In this document: positions 8,459 through 16,578 of the stretch, in pieces | Layout: each line of letters begins with the position of its first letter | Position numbering within the stretch: the first letter of the stretch is position 1 | Source: Aminobacter niigataensis | GTDB taxonomy: Bacteria; Pseudomonadota; Alphaproteobacteria; Rhizobiales; Rhizobiaceae | Reading direction: 5' to 3' | Assembly: GCF_014200015.1 (NCBI RefSeq) | Contig: NZ_JACHOT010000012.1 | Span: 1 to 55,123, forward strand | Length of the DNA stretch: 55,123 nucleotides | Notes under the pieces: generated by a model | Database searches by the model: none | What the model was told of the DNA's origin: nothing | Seen by the model: the letters and a program-made list of their open reading frames with translations, nothing else | Translations under genes and position numbers: made by a program

Positions 8459-8722
8459 GTTCGCTGATTCCGGAATAACGCTTTTCTGAAGCGATTTGCT
8501 TTTCAAGCGTGATTAATGCCCGATTCGCAACTCTCGGCAAGAAATTTTTAGTTAACAGAAGCTTAACGCTGATTCTGCATCCTAGAGCTTCGCCAAGACA
8601 GTGGGCTGGGCCCTGGATCCTGCGATTTGTTGCAAGTGTCTCAGCTCGAGGACGAGATGATGCACAAAACCGCAGGTCAAATTGTATCTAAAGCAATGAT
8701 TTGTAGGTTGAATTTGTCCATA

Positions 8723-8737
8723 TGCACGGCTGTCAAA
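8723..8737 (-). promoter_or_regulatory. parS-like RepB site candidate upstream of repA
   Basis: This is an exact second copy of the minus-strand 15-mer TTTGACAGCCGTGCA found at 7237-7251. It sits about 265 bp before the repA start and only 3 bp from the (TC)23 tract. Two identical 15-mers flanking repA are unlikely by chance. Binding by RepB (parS) or a promoter -35 function (TTGACA) are the two readings. Confidence 0.45.
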
Positions 8738-8788
<51 letters not shown>

Positions 8789-9074
8789 CAAGTTAGGGTG
8801 CGGTCGGTCGAGTACGTCAAAAGTTGCAAAACATTCAGGCGAGGTCGGAGAAACCGACCGTCGAGTGTTGGGATGGGGCGAGGGGGGCCTGCAGCGCGAA
8901 ACCACTCAGTTTCGACCCTCAATGCCGTTCATTGCCAACAACATGATGCCAGCCTTCGGTCACATCCGGAGCGCGGCGGGGAAGGTGATCTACTCGCGCA
9001 TCACGAGTTCCTGTGTAGATCGGCGGAACGGGCGGAGCCGATGACGACGCAGAGGATCTGGAGGTTTTCGAAGA

Positions 9075-10031
9075 ATGACTCAACCACAGGGCGCGCCCAC
9101 ATCAGCGAGCGAACTTACCGCCATCAAACATGACATCATCAAGCAGCTGTTCCTCAAGACCGCCGACCAGACCTATGTCGTCGCCCGTTGGTGCTTTCTG
9201 AACCAGCTCTACCTCGACTTCTACTGGAACGCAGTTCATGGCCTGGAGAAGCACCTCAAGGCAGTGTTGCTCATGAATGGGTGCTCGGCCAAGGCTCCCG
9301 CGGGCGGCCCGGCCTATGGCCACAATGTCGTCAAGCTCTTCGAAGCAGTGCGGTCGCTCGCGCCAACTCTCCTGCCCACCATCCTCACCCGCCCGGAGGA
9401 CCTGCAGATCCGCCGTTGGCGGGACGAGACGGTGGAGGACTTCCTCAAGCGCATCTACGATCTCGGGCAGGGGGAAAACCGCTACAACATTTTCGGCTTC
9501 TCGCAGCAGCCGGAGGACCTCCATAAGCTCGACATGGTCATCTTCGCCATCCGTAAGCTCTGCGTTCCGCTCGACGCTCCGTATTTCGGTCGGCGACCGG
9601 ATCGGGCGAATGACAAGACCTTCCGGAAGATCCTCACCGAGCACCCCGGGACGGTGCTGCGCCGGGTCGGCACCAGATTTTACGAGCTCATCGGGCGCAA
9701 AGGGACAGAGGCCGTGCGGGAGGCCGCGCTGACGCACAATTTGCCATTTGCGCCCGCTGACTACGATCATGGTGAGCTCCGCAATCGGTCGTCCGGGGAC
9801 AATCCCGTCCTCTATCGCCGCATCATCGTCTATGCCGAAGGTGGCACGCAACGCGGGGAGGATGCGCTCGGCCTGGCCCAGATTTGCGAATGGCTGATTA
9901 CGAACGTACAGCTTTCATCCGACGTGAAGGGACAGATTCAGGTAGCCAAGAACAAGCTTTTGGCTCAGTCGAGAAAAGCTGATCGCAGCGTGAGCGAGCC
10001 GGAAACCGGCACAGAAGGGCGGATGGAATGA
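9075..10031 (+). CDS. Unknown helical protein coupled to SIR2 gene (possible HEPN-like partner)
   Basis: This 318-aa soluble protein has no clear signal or membrane segment. I do not recognise a family with certainty. Residues 49-69 (FYWNAVHGLEKHLKAVLLMNG) followed by GHNVVKLFEAV (about 82-92) resemble the helical pattern of HEPN-type or helical sensor domains, and there is one R-x5-H (REAALTH), but this is weak. GGAGG lies about 10 nt before ATG 9075. Its last four bases overlap the start of the SIR2 gene (ATGA, 10028-10031), so the two are translationally coupled and probably act together. In known SIR2 defence modules a partner senses infection or restrains the effector; this is inferred from context only. 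Confidence 0.7.
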   Translation: MTQPQGAPTSASELTAIKHDIIKQLFLKTADQTYVVARWCFLNQLYLDFYWNAVHGLEKHLKAVLLMNGCSAKAPAGGPAYGHNVVKLFEAVRSLAPTLLPTILTRPEDLQIRRWRDETVEDFLKRIYDLGQGENRYNIFGFSQQPEDLHKLDMVIFAIRKLCVPLDAPYFGRRPDRANDKTFRKILTEHPGTVLRRVGTRFYELIGRKGTEAVREAALTHNLPFAPADYDHGELRNRSSGDNPVLYRRIIVYAEGGTQRGEDALGLAQICEWLITNVQLSSDVKGQIQVAKNKLLAQSRKADRSVSEPETGTEGRME

Positions 10032-11227
10032 AGCGAGCAGTCTTGGTGGTCGGCGCCGGCGCCTCGGTTGAGTACAAAGCGCCCTCGACGGCCACGATCA
10101 CAGCCGAGATCGAGCGGCAGATCAGGGCGGACAGCTGGATGATTGCCAGCGGGGGGAACAAGGCATTCCAGCTCATAAAGACCGAACTGGAGGCTCATCT
10201 CAAAGCGCCGGGAGATGTCAATTTCGAGCACATCTATCATTGTGCCCACGAGCTGATCTACTGGTTTGCGTCGTCGGCGGGTGCGGTGAATGAGCATGGG
10301 CCGATCCTCTTCCCGTTCATCGAACACAAGACCGATCTTTCGAAGGAGGCTCTGCGCGCGCTCTGCGGCAAAATTGTCGATGTGATCTACAAGACGTTCT
10401 CGACCGCCTGCGACAACAACCCGCTAGACCTTGCGCCGCTTTCCGCCTTCATCAGCGGCCTTCAGAGCCAGTTCACCACCCGCATTTACACGACCAACTA
10501 CGACGACTTCATCCTGCAAGCCGTGCCTGACCTCTATACGGGCTTTCCACCGCGACCGTCTCCGGGGCCAAAACGTTTCGAATCAAAAGAGTTCCTGGCG
10601 CGCGAAGATGAGCACGCCGTGTTCCACTTGCACGGCTCCGTACATTTGGGTTTCCCTCATCCCATGCCAGCCGGGAGCGAAATCGGCGACCTCTACTGGT
10701 TCGACGATCGCTCGGAAGCCATCAGACACGCCCGGTTCGATGGCAGCGATGTGTCGAGGATGGATGGCACGTCCTTCATGCGCACCTCGGTCGTCACGGG
10801 ACTGGACAAGCTTTCACGGCTTCAGCAGCGCCCGCTTGCGCATTACTACGCCGCACTGGCCCGCGACATGATGTGCGCCGATGTCATCTACCTGATCGGA
10901 TCGGGCCTGACCGACCTCCACATCAATACCTGGTTGCGCGAGGCGAGAGCCGCACGCCCGGTTGCTCCGATCATATTCGTTGACTACTGGCCTAAGCCCT
11001 TCCTGGAAGCGACCGCTTGGGAATACGGAAGCAAGGAAATTCACCTGTTCCACGATCTCTATGTCCATGCCAAGGGGCCGAGGGGAGGTATTCGCTCGGG
11101 CACCGGCTGGACGGTTTCACCTGACCGAACCTCGGCGATCTGGGACCGGGGATTCCAGAATTTCCTGACCGCTCCAGACGAGTTATCGGCGGTGCTCCAT
11201 GAATTGGAGGTACCCGCGAGCGTATAA
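10028..11227 (+). CDS. SIR2-like domain protein, probable NADase defence effector
   Basis: This 399-aa protein has the SIR2-like fold signatures: an N-terminal VLVVGAGASVEY (residues 5-16, dinucleotide-binding glycine loop), RIYTTNYDDFIL (152-163), HLHGSVH (200-206) and IYLIGSGLTDLHIN (287-300). Proteins of this SIR2_2-type group in phage defence systems degrade NAD+ to stop phage growth; the N and H in TTNYDD and HLHGS are the expected catalytic region. No membrane or other effector domain is evident, so the remaining sequence is probably structural. It overlaps the upstream partner gene by 4 bp. About 155 bp separate it from the next operon, which has its own operator-like repeats. Confidence 0.8.
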   Translation: MKRAVLVVGAGASVEYKAPSTATITAEIERQIRADSWMIASGGNKAFQLIKTELEAHLKAPGDVNFEHIYHCAHELIYWFASSAGAVNEHGPILFPFIEHKTDLSKEALRALCGKIVDVIYKTFSTACDNNPLDLAPLSAFISGLQSQFTTRIYTTNYDDFILQAVPDLYTGFPPRPSPGPKRFESKEFLAREDEHAVFHLHGSVHLGFPHPMPAGSEIGDLYWFDDRSEAIRHARFDGSDVSRMDGTSFMRTSVVTGLDKLSRLQQRPLAHYYAALARDMMCADVIYLIGSGLTDLHINTWLREARAARPVAPIIFVDYWPKPFLEATAWEYGSKEIHLFHDLYVHAKGPRGGIRSGTGWTVSPDRTSAIWDRGFQNFLTAPDELSAVLHELEVPASV

Positions 11228-11285
11228 GCAAGCCTCGGCGTTTCGGTCCAAGGTCGCCTGCCTCTCGCTCAGCAACAAAATCTTG

Positions 11286-11367
11286 AAACGGTCACCATAC
11301 CCGTCTATCGTGTGCGAAGCGGTTACGACACCCGCTTCGATGCTAAGAATGGGTATGGCAACCGCTT
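11286..11367. promoter_or_regulatory. Three 17-bp operator-like repeats before the HTH-methylase-PIN operon
   Basis: Three related 17-mers occur in the 155-bp gap: AAACGGTCACCATACCC (11286-11302), AAGCGGTTACGACACCC (11317-11333) and, inverted, AAGCGGTTGCCATACCC (11351-11367). Each differs from the inverted copy at about three positions. The first two start 31 bp apart, about three helical turns. The last ends 1 bp before the GGAGG ribosome-binding site of the HTH gene. The arrangement suggests autoregulation by that HTH protein. Confidence 0.65.
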
Positions 11368-11382
11368 TGGAGGCAACAGATC

Positions 11383-11838
11383 ATGATCCCGGCGGGCCAG
11401 GTGCTGACATTGACAGGACTGACCGCCAATCAGCTGCGCGAGTGGTCTCATCGGCGCGACCTCGTGCCGCCAGACGTCGAGGCGCGGGGACCCGGGCGGC
11501 CGGCGCTTTACAGCTGGCAGACGGTACTCTTGCTGCGTATAGCAGTCGTTTTGCGTGAACGGTTCAAGATCGAACTGCAGGCCCACAAGGATTTGCTGCA
11601 TGCGCTACGCGAGCTTTTCATCGGAGTGCCCTTTCCAACTTTGAGGGGCTGCGTTCTGGCTCTGCGCGCCATGGAACATGGGGAAGTGATTTCGGAGGGC
11701 ATGATCCGCGTGAGTGGGAGCGATCCTGACACCTTGTTCCTCCACCTGGACCCCCATCTCGATGTTCTCGAGAGCAAGTTCGCGCCTCAAGATCAGGGCG
11801 GGCAGCTTCCGCTGTTCCGTGCGGTGCGGATCCGATGA
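11383..11838 (+). CDS. MerR-like HTH regulator of methylase-PIN operon
   Basis: This 151-aa protein starts with a winged helix-turn-helix of MerR-like type: LTLTGLTANQLREWSHRRDL (recognition helix region, residues 8-27), PGRPALYSWQTVLLLRIAVV and a following helix. The C-terminal half has no cysteine or histidine metal site, so it is not a metal sensor. GGAGG lies 9 nt before ATG 11383. The stop overlaps the methylase start (ATGA, 11835-11838). Position and the repeat array directly upstream suggest it represses its own operon, in the way of control proteins of restriction-modification or toxin-antitoxin loci. Direct antitoxin action on the PIN protein is possible but not shown. Confidence 0.75.
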   Translation: MIPAGQVLTLTGLTANQLREWSHRRDLVPPDVEARGPGRPALYSWQTVLLLRIAVVLRERFKIELQAHKDLLHALRELFIGVPFPTLRGCVLALRAMEHGEVISEGMIRVSGSDPDTLFLHLDPHLDVLESKFAPQDQGGQLPLFRAVRIR

Positions 11839-14333
11839 GCGCCATTACCAAGATCGAACAGGAGCTGATCGAACTCGGTTACGACGCTGAGGCGTTGCAT
11901 CGCGCCTATAGTTTTGCGGATGTCCTGGACCCGGCCGCCCAGACGCGCACCGTCGCGCTTGCCGCTTTCACGCAAACGCCAGAATCTTTCCGTTCCGCCG
12001 CCTTCGGCGTTGTCGAGGGGGAGCCCGATAGTGCTGCTGCGGTCATGGCCAGTCGTGCCCTTGGCGCTCCCATCTTTTTTTCGATCGACAGCGATAGTGT
12101 CGGTGTCTGGTCGGTCGGCGCGCGGCAGGCGCCACGTCTGCTCGAGCGTGTCCCTGTGGATCAGCTCGGCGACCTGTTCGACCGCCACAGAGACAGCTGG
12201 ACGCCGCAGGCACTACATCGTGCCAAGGCTCTTGGCCTACCGCGTGGCCCGATCCAAGTCGACTTCGTCGATCTCGGCCTGCTCCCGGCTATCGAACATG
12301 AGGTCCAGCACAAGCTGCACCATACGATGGCAGACGTGCTTGATCTGCTGCTACCCGCGGACGCTGGACGTGACAGCGAGAAAGCGGCTTTCCGGCTGAC
12401 CTTCCGTCTGCTGGCCGCCAAGATCCTGATGGATCGGGAGCATCCAGCGGCGGCCGATTGGCCCTATGATGATGTCAGTTCCGCTCTCAGCGGAATCCAA
12501 AGCTACTACGGCCTAGGTCTGCTCGGCACCGACGTCGCCGGTGTGTCCCCTGATGTCATTGCTGGCGCCTGGGCACGCTTGCGCGCGTCGATCACCCTGC
12601 GAAACATTTCGTCCGACAGCCTTGCCTTTGTGTACGAGAACACCCTCGTCACCGCCGATACGCGAAAGCTCTTCGGGACGCACAGCACACCGAGGTCAGT
12701 GGCCGAATACGTGCTGAGCCAGATCGACCTCTCCCGCTACGACCCTGAAAAGGTCCGGGTCGCCGAGCCCTTCGCGGGAGCGGGAATCTTCCTGGTCGCG
12801 GCACTTCGTGAACTCCGCGACTCCCTTCCGGCTGACTGGTCGGCCGAACGGCGTCACCAGTTTCTGGTCGACCGCATGGCTGGCGCCGAGCTTGATGCAT
12901 TCGCAAGTGAGGTGGCGACTCTCTCGCTGATTCTTGCCGACTATCCCAATGCTAATGGCTGGCACATCGGCTCGACTGATCTGTTCAAGGCTGGTGCGCT
13001 CCAAGCCTTCCTGGAGGGTGCGACAGTCGTCCTGTGCAATCCACCGTTTGAGGATTTCACCGCGGAAGAACGGCAGGACTATCCCGAAGCCTTTTCTGTT
13101 TCTCCTTCCAAGGCGATGGTCGCCCTTCACGCGGCAATCGACGCTGGTCCTGAGGCGATTGGGTTTGTTCTCCCGCGCGGCTTTCTGCAGCAGACCCAGT
13201 ACCGTCAGCTTAGGAAAAGGCTTGCCTCAGCCTATGACCGTGTCGAGCTCGTGTCACTTCCGGACCGCGTGTTCGAGAAGGCCACCTATCCTTGCGCGCT
13301 CGTCATCGCAACTGAGCGCCGGCCGGCCGAAAGCTTGGCCAAACCAGTGAGGCTGCGGGTCAGGACAGTTGCGGATGCCGACAGAGAGCTGTTTCTATCC
13401 GAGGGCGCCTTCACGTCCGAGCGCCGAGCAATTCGGGCGGCCGCGGAGGGCGATCTCTGGATTGGCGAGCTCGACGCTCTCTGGTCCTATCTTGTAGACG
13501 CTCCACGACTTGGCGATCAAGCGGAGATTGGTCGGGGGCTACAATGGCGAACGCAGCGCTCGGGGGTGCTTGGCGAGCCCGGGCCCATGCGGGAACGAGG
13601 AGTGTACAGGCCCGCCGACAGTCTCGTACCCTTCCATCTGCTGAATCCGGTTTGGCTTAGCACGGACCCGCAGCTCAGCCATCGGCTGGGGCCGATCAAA
13701 CGGCCTTGGAATGAGCCCAAGGTCCTGATCAACAATCAGCGTTCATCACGTGGCCCCTGGCGGCTTGCGGCGGCCCCGGACCACAGCGGACTTTGGGCGT
13801 CGCAGCAATTCACCGGCATTTGGCCCAAGGGCGATTACGATGTACAAGTGCTGGCGGCGATCTTGAATGGACCGCTCGCGAACGCCTTTGTCACCGAGCA
13901 TTCGACGGACCACGACTTCACCAACGTCATGCTCGCGAGCATGCCACTGCCGCGCAAACTGGATTCGGCCGCGCTCAACGAGGCCGTGCGTGAATATCAG
14001 GCTCTGCTCGAGAAATCGCTCAGCGCCGTGCTTTCACCAAGAAGCGAGGACGAACGTCTGAACCAGTTGCTGGTTTGGATCGACGCACTCGTTCTCGATG
14101 GTTATGACCTGCCGCCGCGCCTTGAGCGGGAGCTGTTCGGCTATTTCGCGGGCCGCGAGCGGCCCGTTCCGCACCCGTTCTCCGGCTGGCTGCCACCGGA
14201 TTTGAAGGGGTATGTGCCCCTTCATGAATGGCTGACTCGCGATCATGGTCTGAGCCGGGGACCCTGGGTGCTCGACGTGTTCAAGCCTGTGCCTGCTGAG
14301 GAAAATGACGCGCTCTCCAGGTTCCTCGCCTGA
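11835..14333 (+). CDS. N6-adenine DNA methyltransferase of type IIG/BREX-like architecture
   Basis: This 832-aa protein has a long N-terminal region (1-280), then a gamma-class adenine methylase: GTHSTPRSVAEYVL (281-294), SAM-binding motif I VAEPFAGAGIFLVAAL (309-324), GAELDAFASEVATLSL (about 350-365) and catalytic motif IV NPPF (402-405). The C-terminal half (about 540-780) contains blocks such as PWNEPKVLINNQRSS and a run ending in TNVMLASMPLPRKLD that resemble target-recognition domains of type IIG/Eco57I-like enzymes. I see no PD-(D/E)xK nuclease motif. Nuclease activity could come from the PIN protein, whose start overlaps the stop (TGATG at 14331). Modification of host DNA as self-mark is the likely role. 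Confidence 0.8.
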   Translation: MSAITKIEQELIELGYDAEALHRAYSFADVLDPAAQTRTVALAAFTQTPESFRSAAFGVVEGEPDSAAAVMASRALGAPIFFSIDSDSVGVWSVGARQAPRLLERVPVDQLGDLFDRHRDSWTPQALHRAKALGLPRGPIQVDFVDLGLLPAIEHEVQHKLHHTMADVLDLLLPADAGRDSEKAAFRLTFRLLAAKILMDREHPAAADWPYDDVSSALSGIQSYYGLGLLGTDVAGVSPDVIAGAWARLRASITLRNISSDSLAFVYENTLVTADTRKLFGTHSTPRSVAEYVLSQIDLSRYDPEKVRVAEPFAGAGIFLVAALRELRDSLPADWSAERRHQFLVDRMAGAELDAFASEVATLSLILADYPNANGWHIGSTDLFKAGALQAFLEGATVVLCNPPFEDFTAEERQDYPEAFSVSPSKAMVALHAAIDAGPEAIGFVLPRGFLQQTQYRQLRKRLASAYDRVELVSLPDRVFEKATYPCALVIATERRPAESLAKPVRLRVRTVADADRELFLSEGAFTSERRAIRAAAEGDLWIGELDALWSYLVDAPRLGDQAEIGRGLQWRTQRSGVLGEPGPMRERGVYRPADSLVPFHLLNPVWLSTDPQLSHRLGPIKRPWNEPKVLINNQRSSRGPWRLAAAPDHSGLWASQQFTGIWPKGDYDVQVLAAILNGPLANAFVTEHSTDHDFTNVMLASMPLPRKLDSAALNEAVREYQALLEKSLSAVLSPRSEDERLNQLLVWIDALVLDGYDLPPRLERELFGYFAGRERPVPHPFSGWLPPDLKGYVPLHEWLTRDHGLSRGPWVLDVFKPVPAEENDALSRFLA

Positions 14334-14830
14334 TGGAGCAGGTTCTACTCGACACCAACTTTGTGTCCGTTCTGTTCGATCAACGTCGCCCCAACTTTGC
14401 AGCGGTCAAGGCGTGTGCGCAGAATTTCGCTTCGACCGACCTCGTCTATCTTTCAGTCGTTGTTCTGGCAGAATTGCGATACGGGTTGGAGGCTGCCCAA
14501 CGAGCCGGGCAGGATGTTACCCACATCCGTCAGACCTTGGCCGAGGCTGCCAACTATCCTCTTGCCGAAGTCGGCCGCCACACCGCCGAGGCGTATGGAG
14601 AGGTCAAGGCGCGCCTTGCCGAGCATTACCTGGACCTTTCGCGTCGCCCCCCGCGATGGCTGGAAAACTGGCAGGACCGCGTTTCCGCGCAGACGCTGCA
14701 AGTCGATGAGAACGACCTCTGGATCGTGGCCCAGGCGATCGAGCGCGACTATCTTCTCGTCACGAGCGACCAACGCTTGGCGGATCGGTTCAGGCCAGCG
14801 ATTGCCGAACTGCGCCTGCTGGTTGTCTAG
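14333..14830 (+). CDS. PIN-domain (VapC-like) nuclease
   Basis: This 165-aa PIN domain has the full acidic set: D7 in LLDTNFVSVLF, E47 in VLAELRYGL, D128 in DENDLWIVAQA and D146 in TSDQRLADRF. PIN proteins are Mg2+-dependent RNases or DNases; VapC toxins cleave tRNA or rRNA. It is longer than a typical VapC (about 130 aa) because of an insertion around residues 85-120. No VapB-type antitoxin precedes it. Instead it is coupled, through a 1-bp overlap, to an adenine methylase, and an HTH gene is first in the operon. This suggests a defence function in which the PIN domain is the effector. Confidence 0.85.
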   Translation: MEQVLLDTNFVSVLFDQRRPNFAAVKACAQNFASTDLVYLSVVVLAELRYGLEAAQRAGQDVTHIRQTLAEAANYPLAEVGRHTAEAYGEVKARLAEHYLDLSRRPPRWLENWQDRVSAQTLQVDENDLWIVAQAIERDYLLVTSDQRLADRFRPAIAELRLLVV

Positions 14831-14862
14831 AGCTATCTACGCTCAATTCCCCGGATGTCGCG

Positions 14863-15696
14863 CTAGGACGTCTGCCAGGGGCGGGATGTACCGGCCGCAG
14901 ACGCTACTTCCCGTTCCCGCTGGAGGAGGAAGACACTCACGGCACAAGCGACGCTGACGACGAGCTCGGCTTCAGCGGTACTGTCCTCGGCTCCTTCCTT
15001 GAGGTGGCGACCGTTTTCGGAGGCATAGCCCCACAGTTTCTCCAGTGCCGTGTCCAGTGGCCGTGGGACGTTCAGGCGAGGGATCAAGCGCCCGAGCGTC
15101 AGGTTTGGCTCTCCCGTCAAGTCGCGGGCAGCGCACTCGACAGCAGCCATCGCATGTTGGATGGCGCCTGTTCTATCGGGCACGGGCCGTCTAGAGATGT
15201 CCTTGAGGGCCTCGCGGATTTCCGCTGCGGCGGTCAGCCGGCCGGTGTCCTCAAATGCTTCGACAGCACGTTTGGTGGAATTGGTGAAGTTCGCGTCGCC
15301 TCTGAAAACAATGCCCATGGGGCTTTTTAGCTCCCAGCCAATTCCCTTCTCGCAGAAGAACCTATTGAGCTCGGCCTCGAAAAGCTGCTGTTCATCGTAT
15401 CTATACTCGAGGCCGCGCCAGATCGTTTCCGCTATGTCATAGACCTTGTACCACTCGCAGGTGTCTATCAGCCTGAGCACCTCCTCCCAGATGTTGGGAT
15501 ACTCCGACCAGTTGTTCGTATCTGGCGTTTCAAACAGCACGCTGCAGACGACACTGCGAATGGAAGATGGAGCGAGCCCGACACGCCGTGCAAGCTCAGC
15601 CAGCGCATATCGAAGCGCGGGCGGCGCGTCTTCCCGCACAGTGATGGGCACCTCTGCGCTTCCAAAGCCATGCCTGTCGGAGAAATAACGGCTCAC
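14863..15696 (-). CDS. AbiJ-like abortive infection protein (AbiJ-NTD4 plus HEPN-like C-terminus)
   Basis: This 277-aa protein begins MSRYFSDRHGFG, a start typical of the AbiJ N-terminal domain 4 family, with the conserved WEEVLRLIDTCEWYKVYDI and EAELNRFFCEKGIGWEL blocks. The C-terminal half (about 160-265) is helical with GAIQHAMAAVECAARDLTG and ASENGRHLKEG, as in HEPN-type RNase domains found in abortive infection proteins. By family it should be a growth-arrest effector triggered by phage. It is convergent with the PIN operon, only 32 bp apart, which closes the defence island. No partner gene is adjacent. Confidence 0.7.
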   Translation of the reverse strand: MSRYFSDRHGFGSAEVPITVREDAPPALRYALAELARRVGLAPSSIRSVVCSVLFETPDTNNWSEYPNIWEEVLRLIDTCEWYKVYDIAETIWRGLEYRYDEQQLFEAELNRFFCEKGIGWELKSPMGIVFRGDANFTNSTKRAVEAFEDTGRLTAAAEIREALKDISRRPVPDRTGAIQHAMAAVECAARDLTGEPNLTLGRLIPRLNVPRPLDTALEKLWGYASENGRHLKEGAEDSTAEAELVVSVACAVSVFLLQREREVASAAGTSRPWQTS

Positions 15697-15890
15697 AACT
15701 TAGTCCTTCTATTCAGTCCGATAAAATGCTCAAGGTTGAAATCCACGATGCCGACGATCGTCGCGCATCTCGCAAGCTTGTTGGGCATCGAGTGGTCACA
15801 GCAATTGAGACCTCGCTTGTAGCGCCTCAGGCAGCGGATTTGCATAATATGCGTGTGGAACCTTCGGGGGCTGAAGTTCCCAAACGGCAG
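15697..15890. other. Short gap upstream of the AbiJ-like gene, nothing recognised
   Basis: It should contain the minus-strand promoter of the AbiJ-like gene. Overlapping open frames on both strands between 15726 and 16470 show no coherent protein features and are not called, apart from the short membrane protein at 15891. Confidence 0.4.
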
Positions 15891-16070
15891 CTATGCGCCT
15901 GCAAGGACAAGGTCCATGGTGTCGGCCGCTTCGTTGGCAACAAAACCGCGATAGCTCAGCGCGATACCGGTTGCCAATCCGATGATTGCCGCAACAATCT
16001 CGAGCGCCCAGGCGCCACGATAGGTCCACTGACCATAGTTCGCCAGCTTCTGGCTCATTGCCGCGTTCAT
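15891..16070 (-). CDS. Short membrane protein, perhaps truncated
   Basis: This 59-aa product starts MNAAMSQKLANYGQWTY and has one strong transmembrane helix (ALEIVAAIIGLATGIALSY, about 22-40) followed by RGFVANEAADTMDLVLAGA and a stop. A GGGGGG tract precedes the ATG at 16070. The abrupt end right after a second hydrophobic run suggests the original protein was longer, with further helices, and that this is a truncated gene. I do not recognise a function. Confidence 0.45.
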   Translation of the reverse strand: MNAAMSQKLANYGQWTYRGAWALEIVAAIIGLATGIALSYRGFVANEAADTMDLVLAGA

Positions 16071-16356
16071 GCAACCCCCCACCAAACAAGGCCATCTTGC
16101 CATGCGGTGCGAGCGTCTGCAGCAAAATTAGAGCGCCGCTCGCAGCGCAGTTTAGAATGCAGTGAATTCGAAGACTGTTGGGTGATATTGCCAACAGAAA
16201 GCGCGGTTCGGACCGTGGCTGCGGCAAGGCCTCATCGAGGGATCTATCGCTTTGAAAGACTACGCTATCCAGTGCTGGCAATTCCTGTAACCAGGCGCCG
16301 AACATTTGAAGCAAGCCCGTTTGCTTATGGCCCAGGATGTGCGGGAGCTGCCTCGA
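16071..16356. other. Non-coding gap
   Basis: No gene recognised. Frames crossing this region on both strands lack domains and sensible starts. Confidence 0.35.
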
Positions 16357-16578
16357 TCAGTGGCAATGCACTGACCCGGCGCTATTGTCCATGTGACAAC
16401 ATTGTCCGGGTGGCGAGCTCTTGCGGCAACCACCACCATGAGCGGCCGCAGTTTCGGACATCGCCAAGATAGCTAGAACGACAACAAGTGTAGGCTTCAA
16501 CCCCAATGCCCACTGCTTTGCACGAGGCCAGAACGACCTCGTGAAAGGCAACGCTTGAAGAAAACTCTTATTTGACAT
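16357..16578 (-). CDS. Small secreted Cys/His-rich protein (YHYH-like)
   Basis: This 73-aa protein has a hydrophobic segment (LKPTLVVVLAILAMSETAAA, about 27-46) ending in AAAHG, which fits a signal peptide cut after AAA. The mature part is about 28 residues: HGGGCRKSSPPGQCCHMDNS ending AGSVHCH, rich in Cys and His and similar to short YHYH-type secreted proteins. It could bind metal. Its start overlaps the end of the preceding lipoprotein gene by 11 bp, so they form an operon. A start at a later Met closer to the signal peptide is possible. Confidence 0.6.
   Translation of the reverse strand: MSNKSFLQALPFTRSFWPRAKQWALGLKPTLVVVLAILAMSETAAAHGGGCRKSSPPGQCCHMDNSAGSVHCH

Noticed and set aside
15726-16472. 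A 248-codon plus-strand frame
   Set aside because: Composition is not protein-like and it overlaps the better membrane protein on the other strand.
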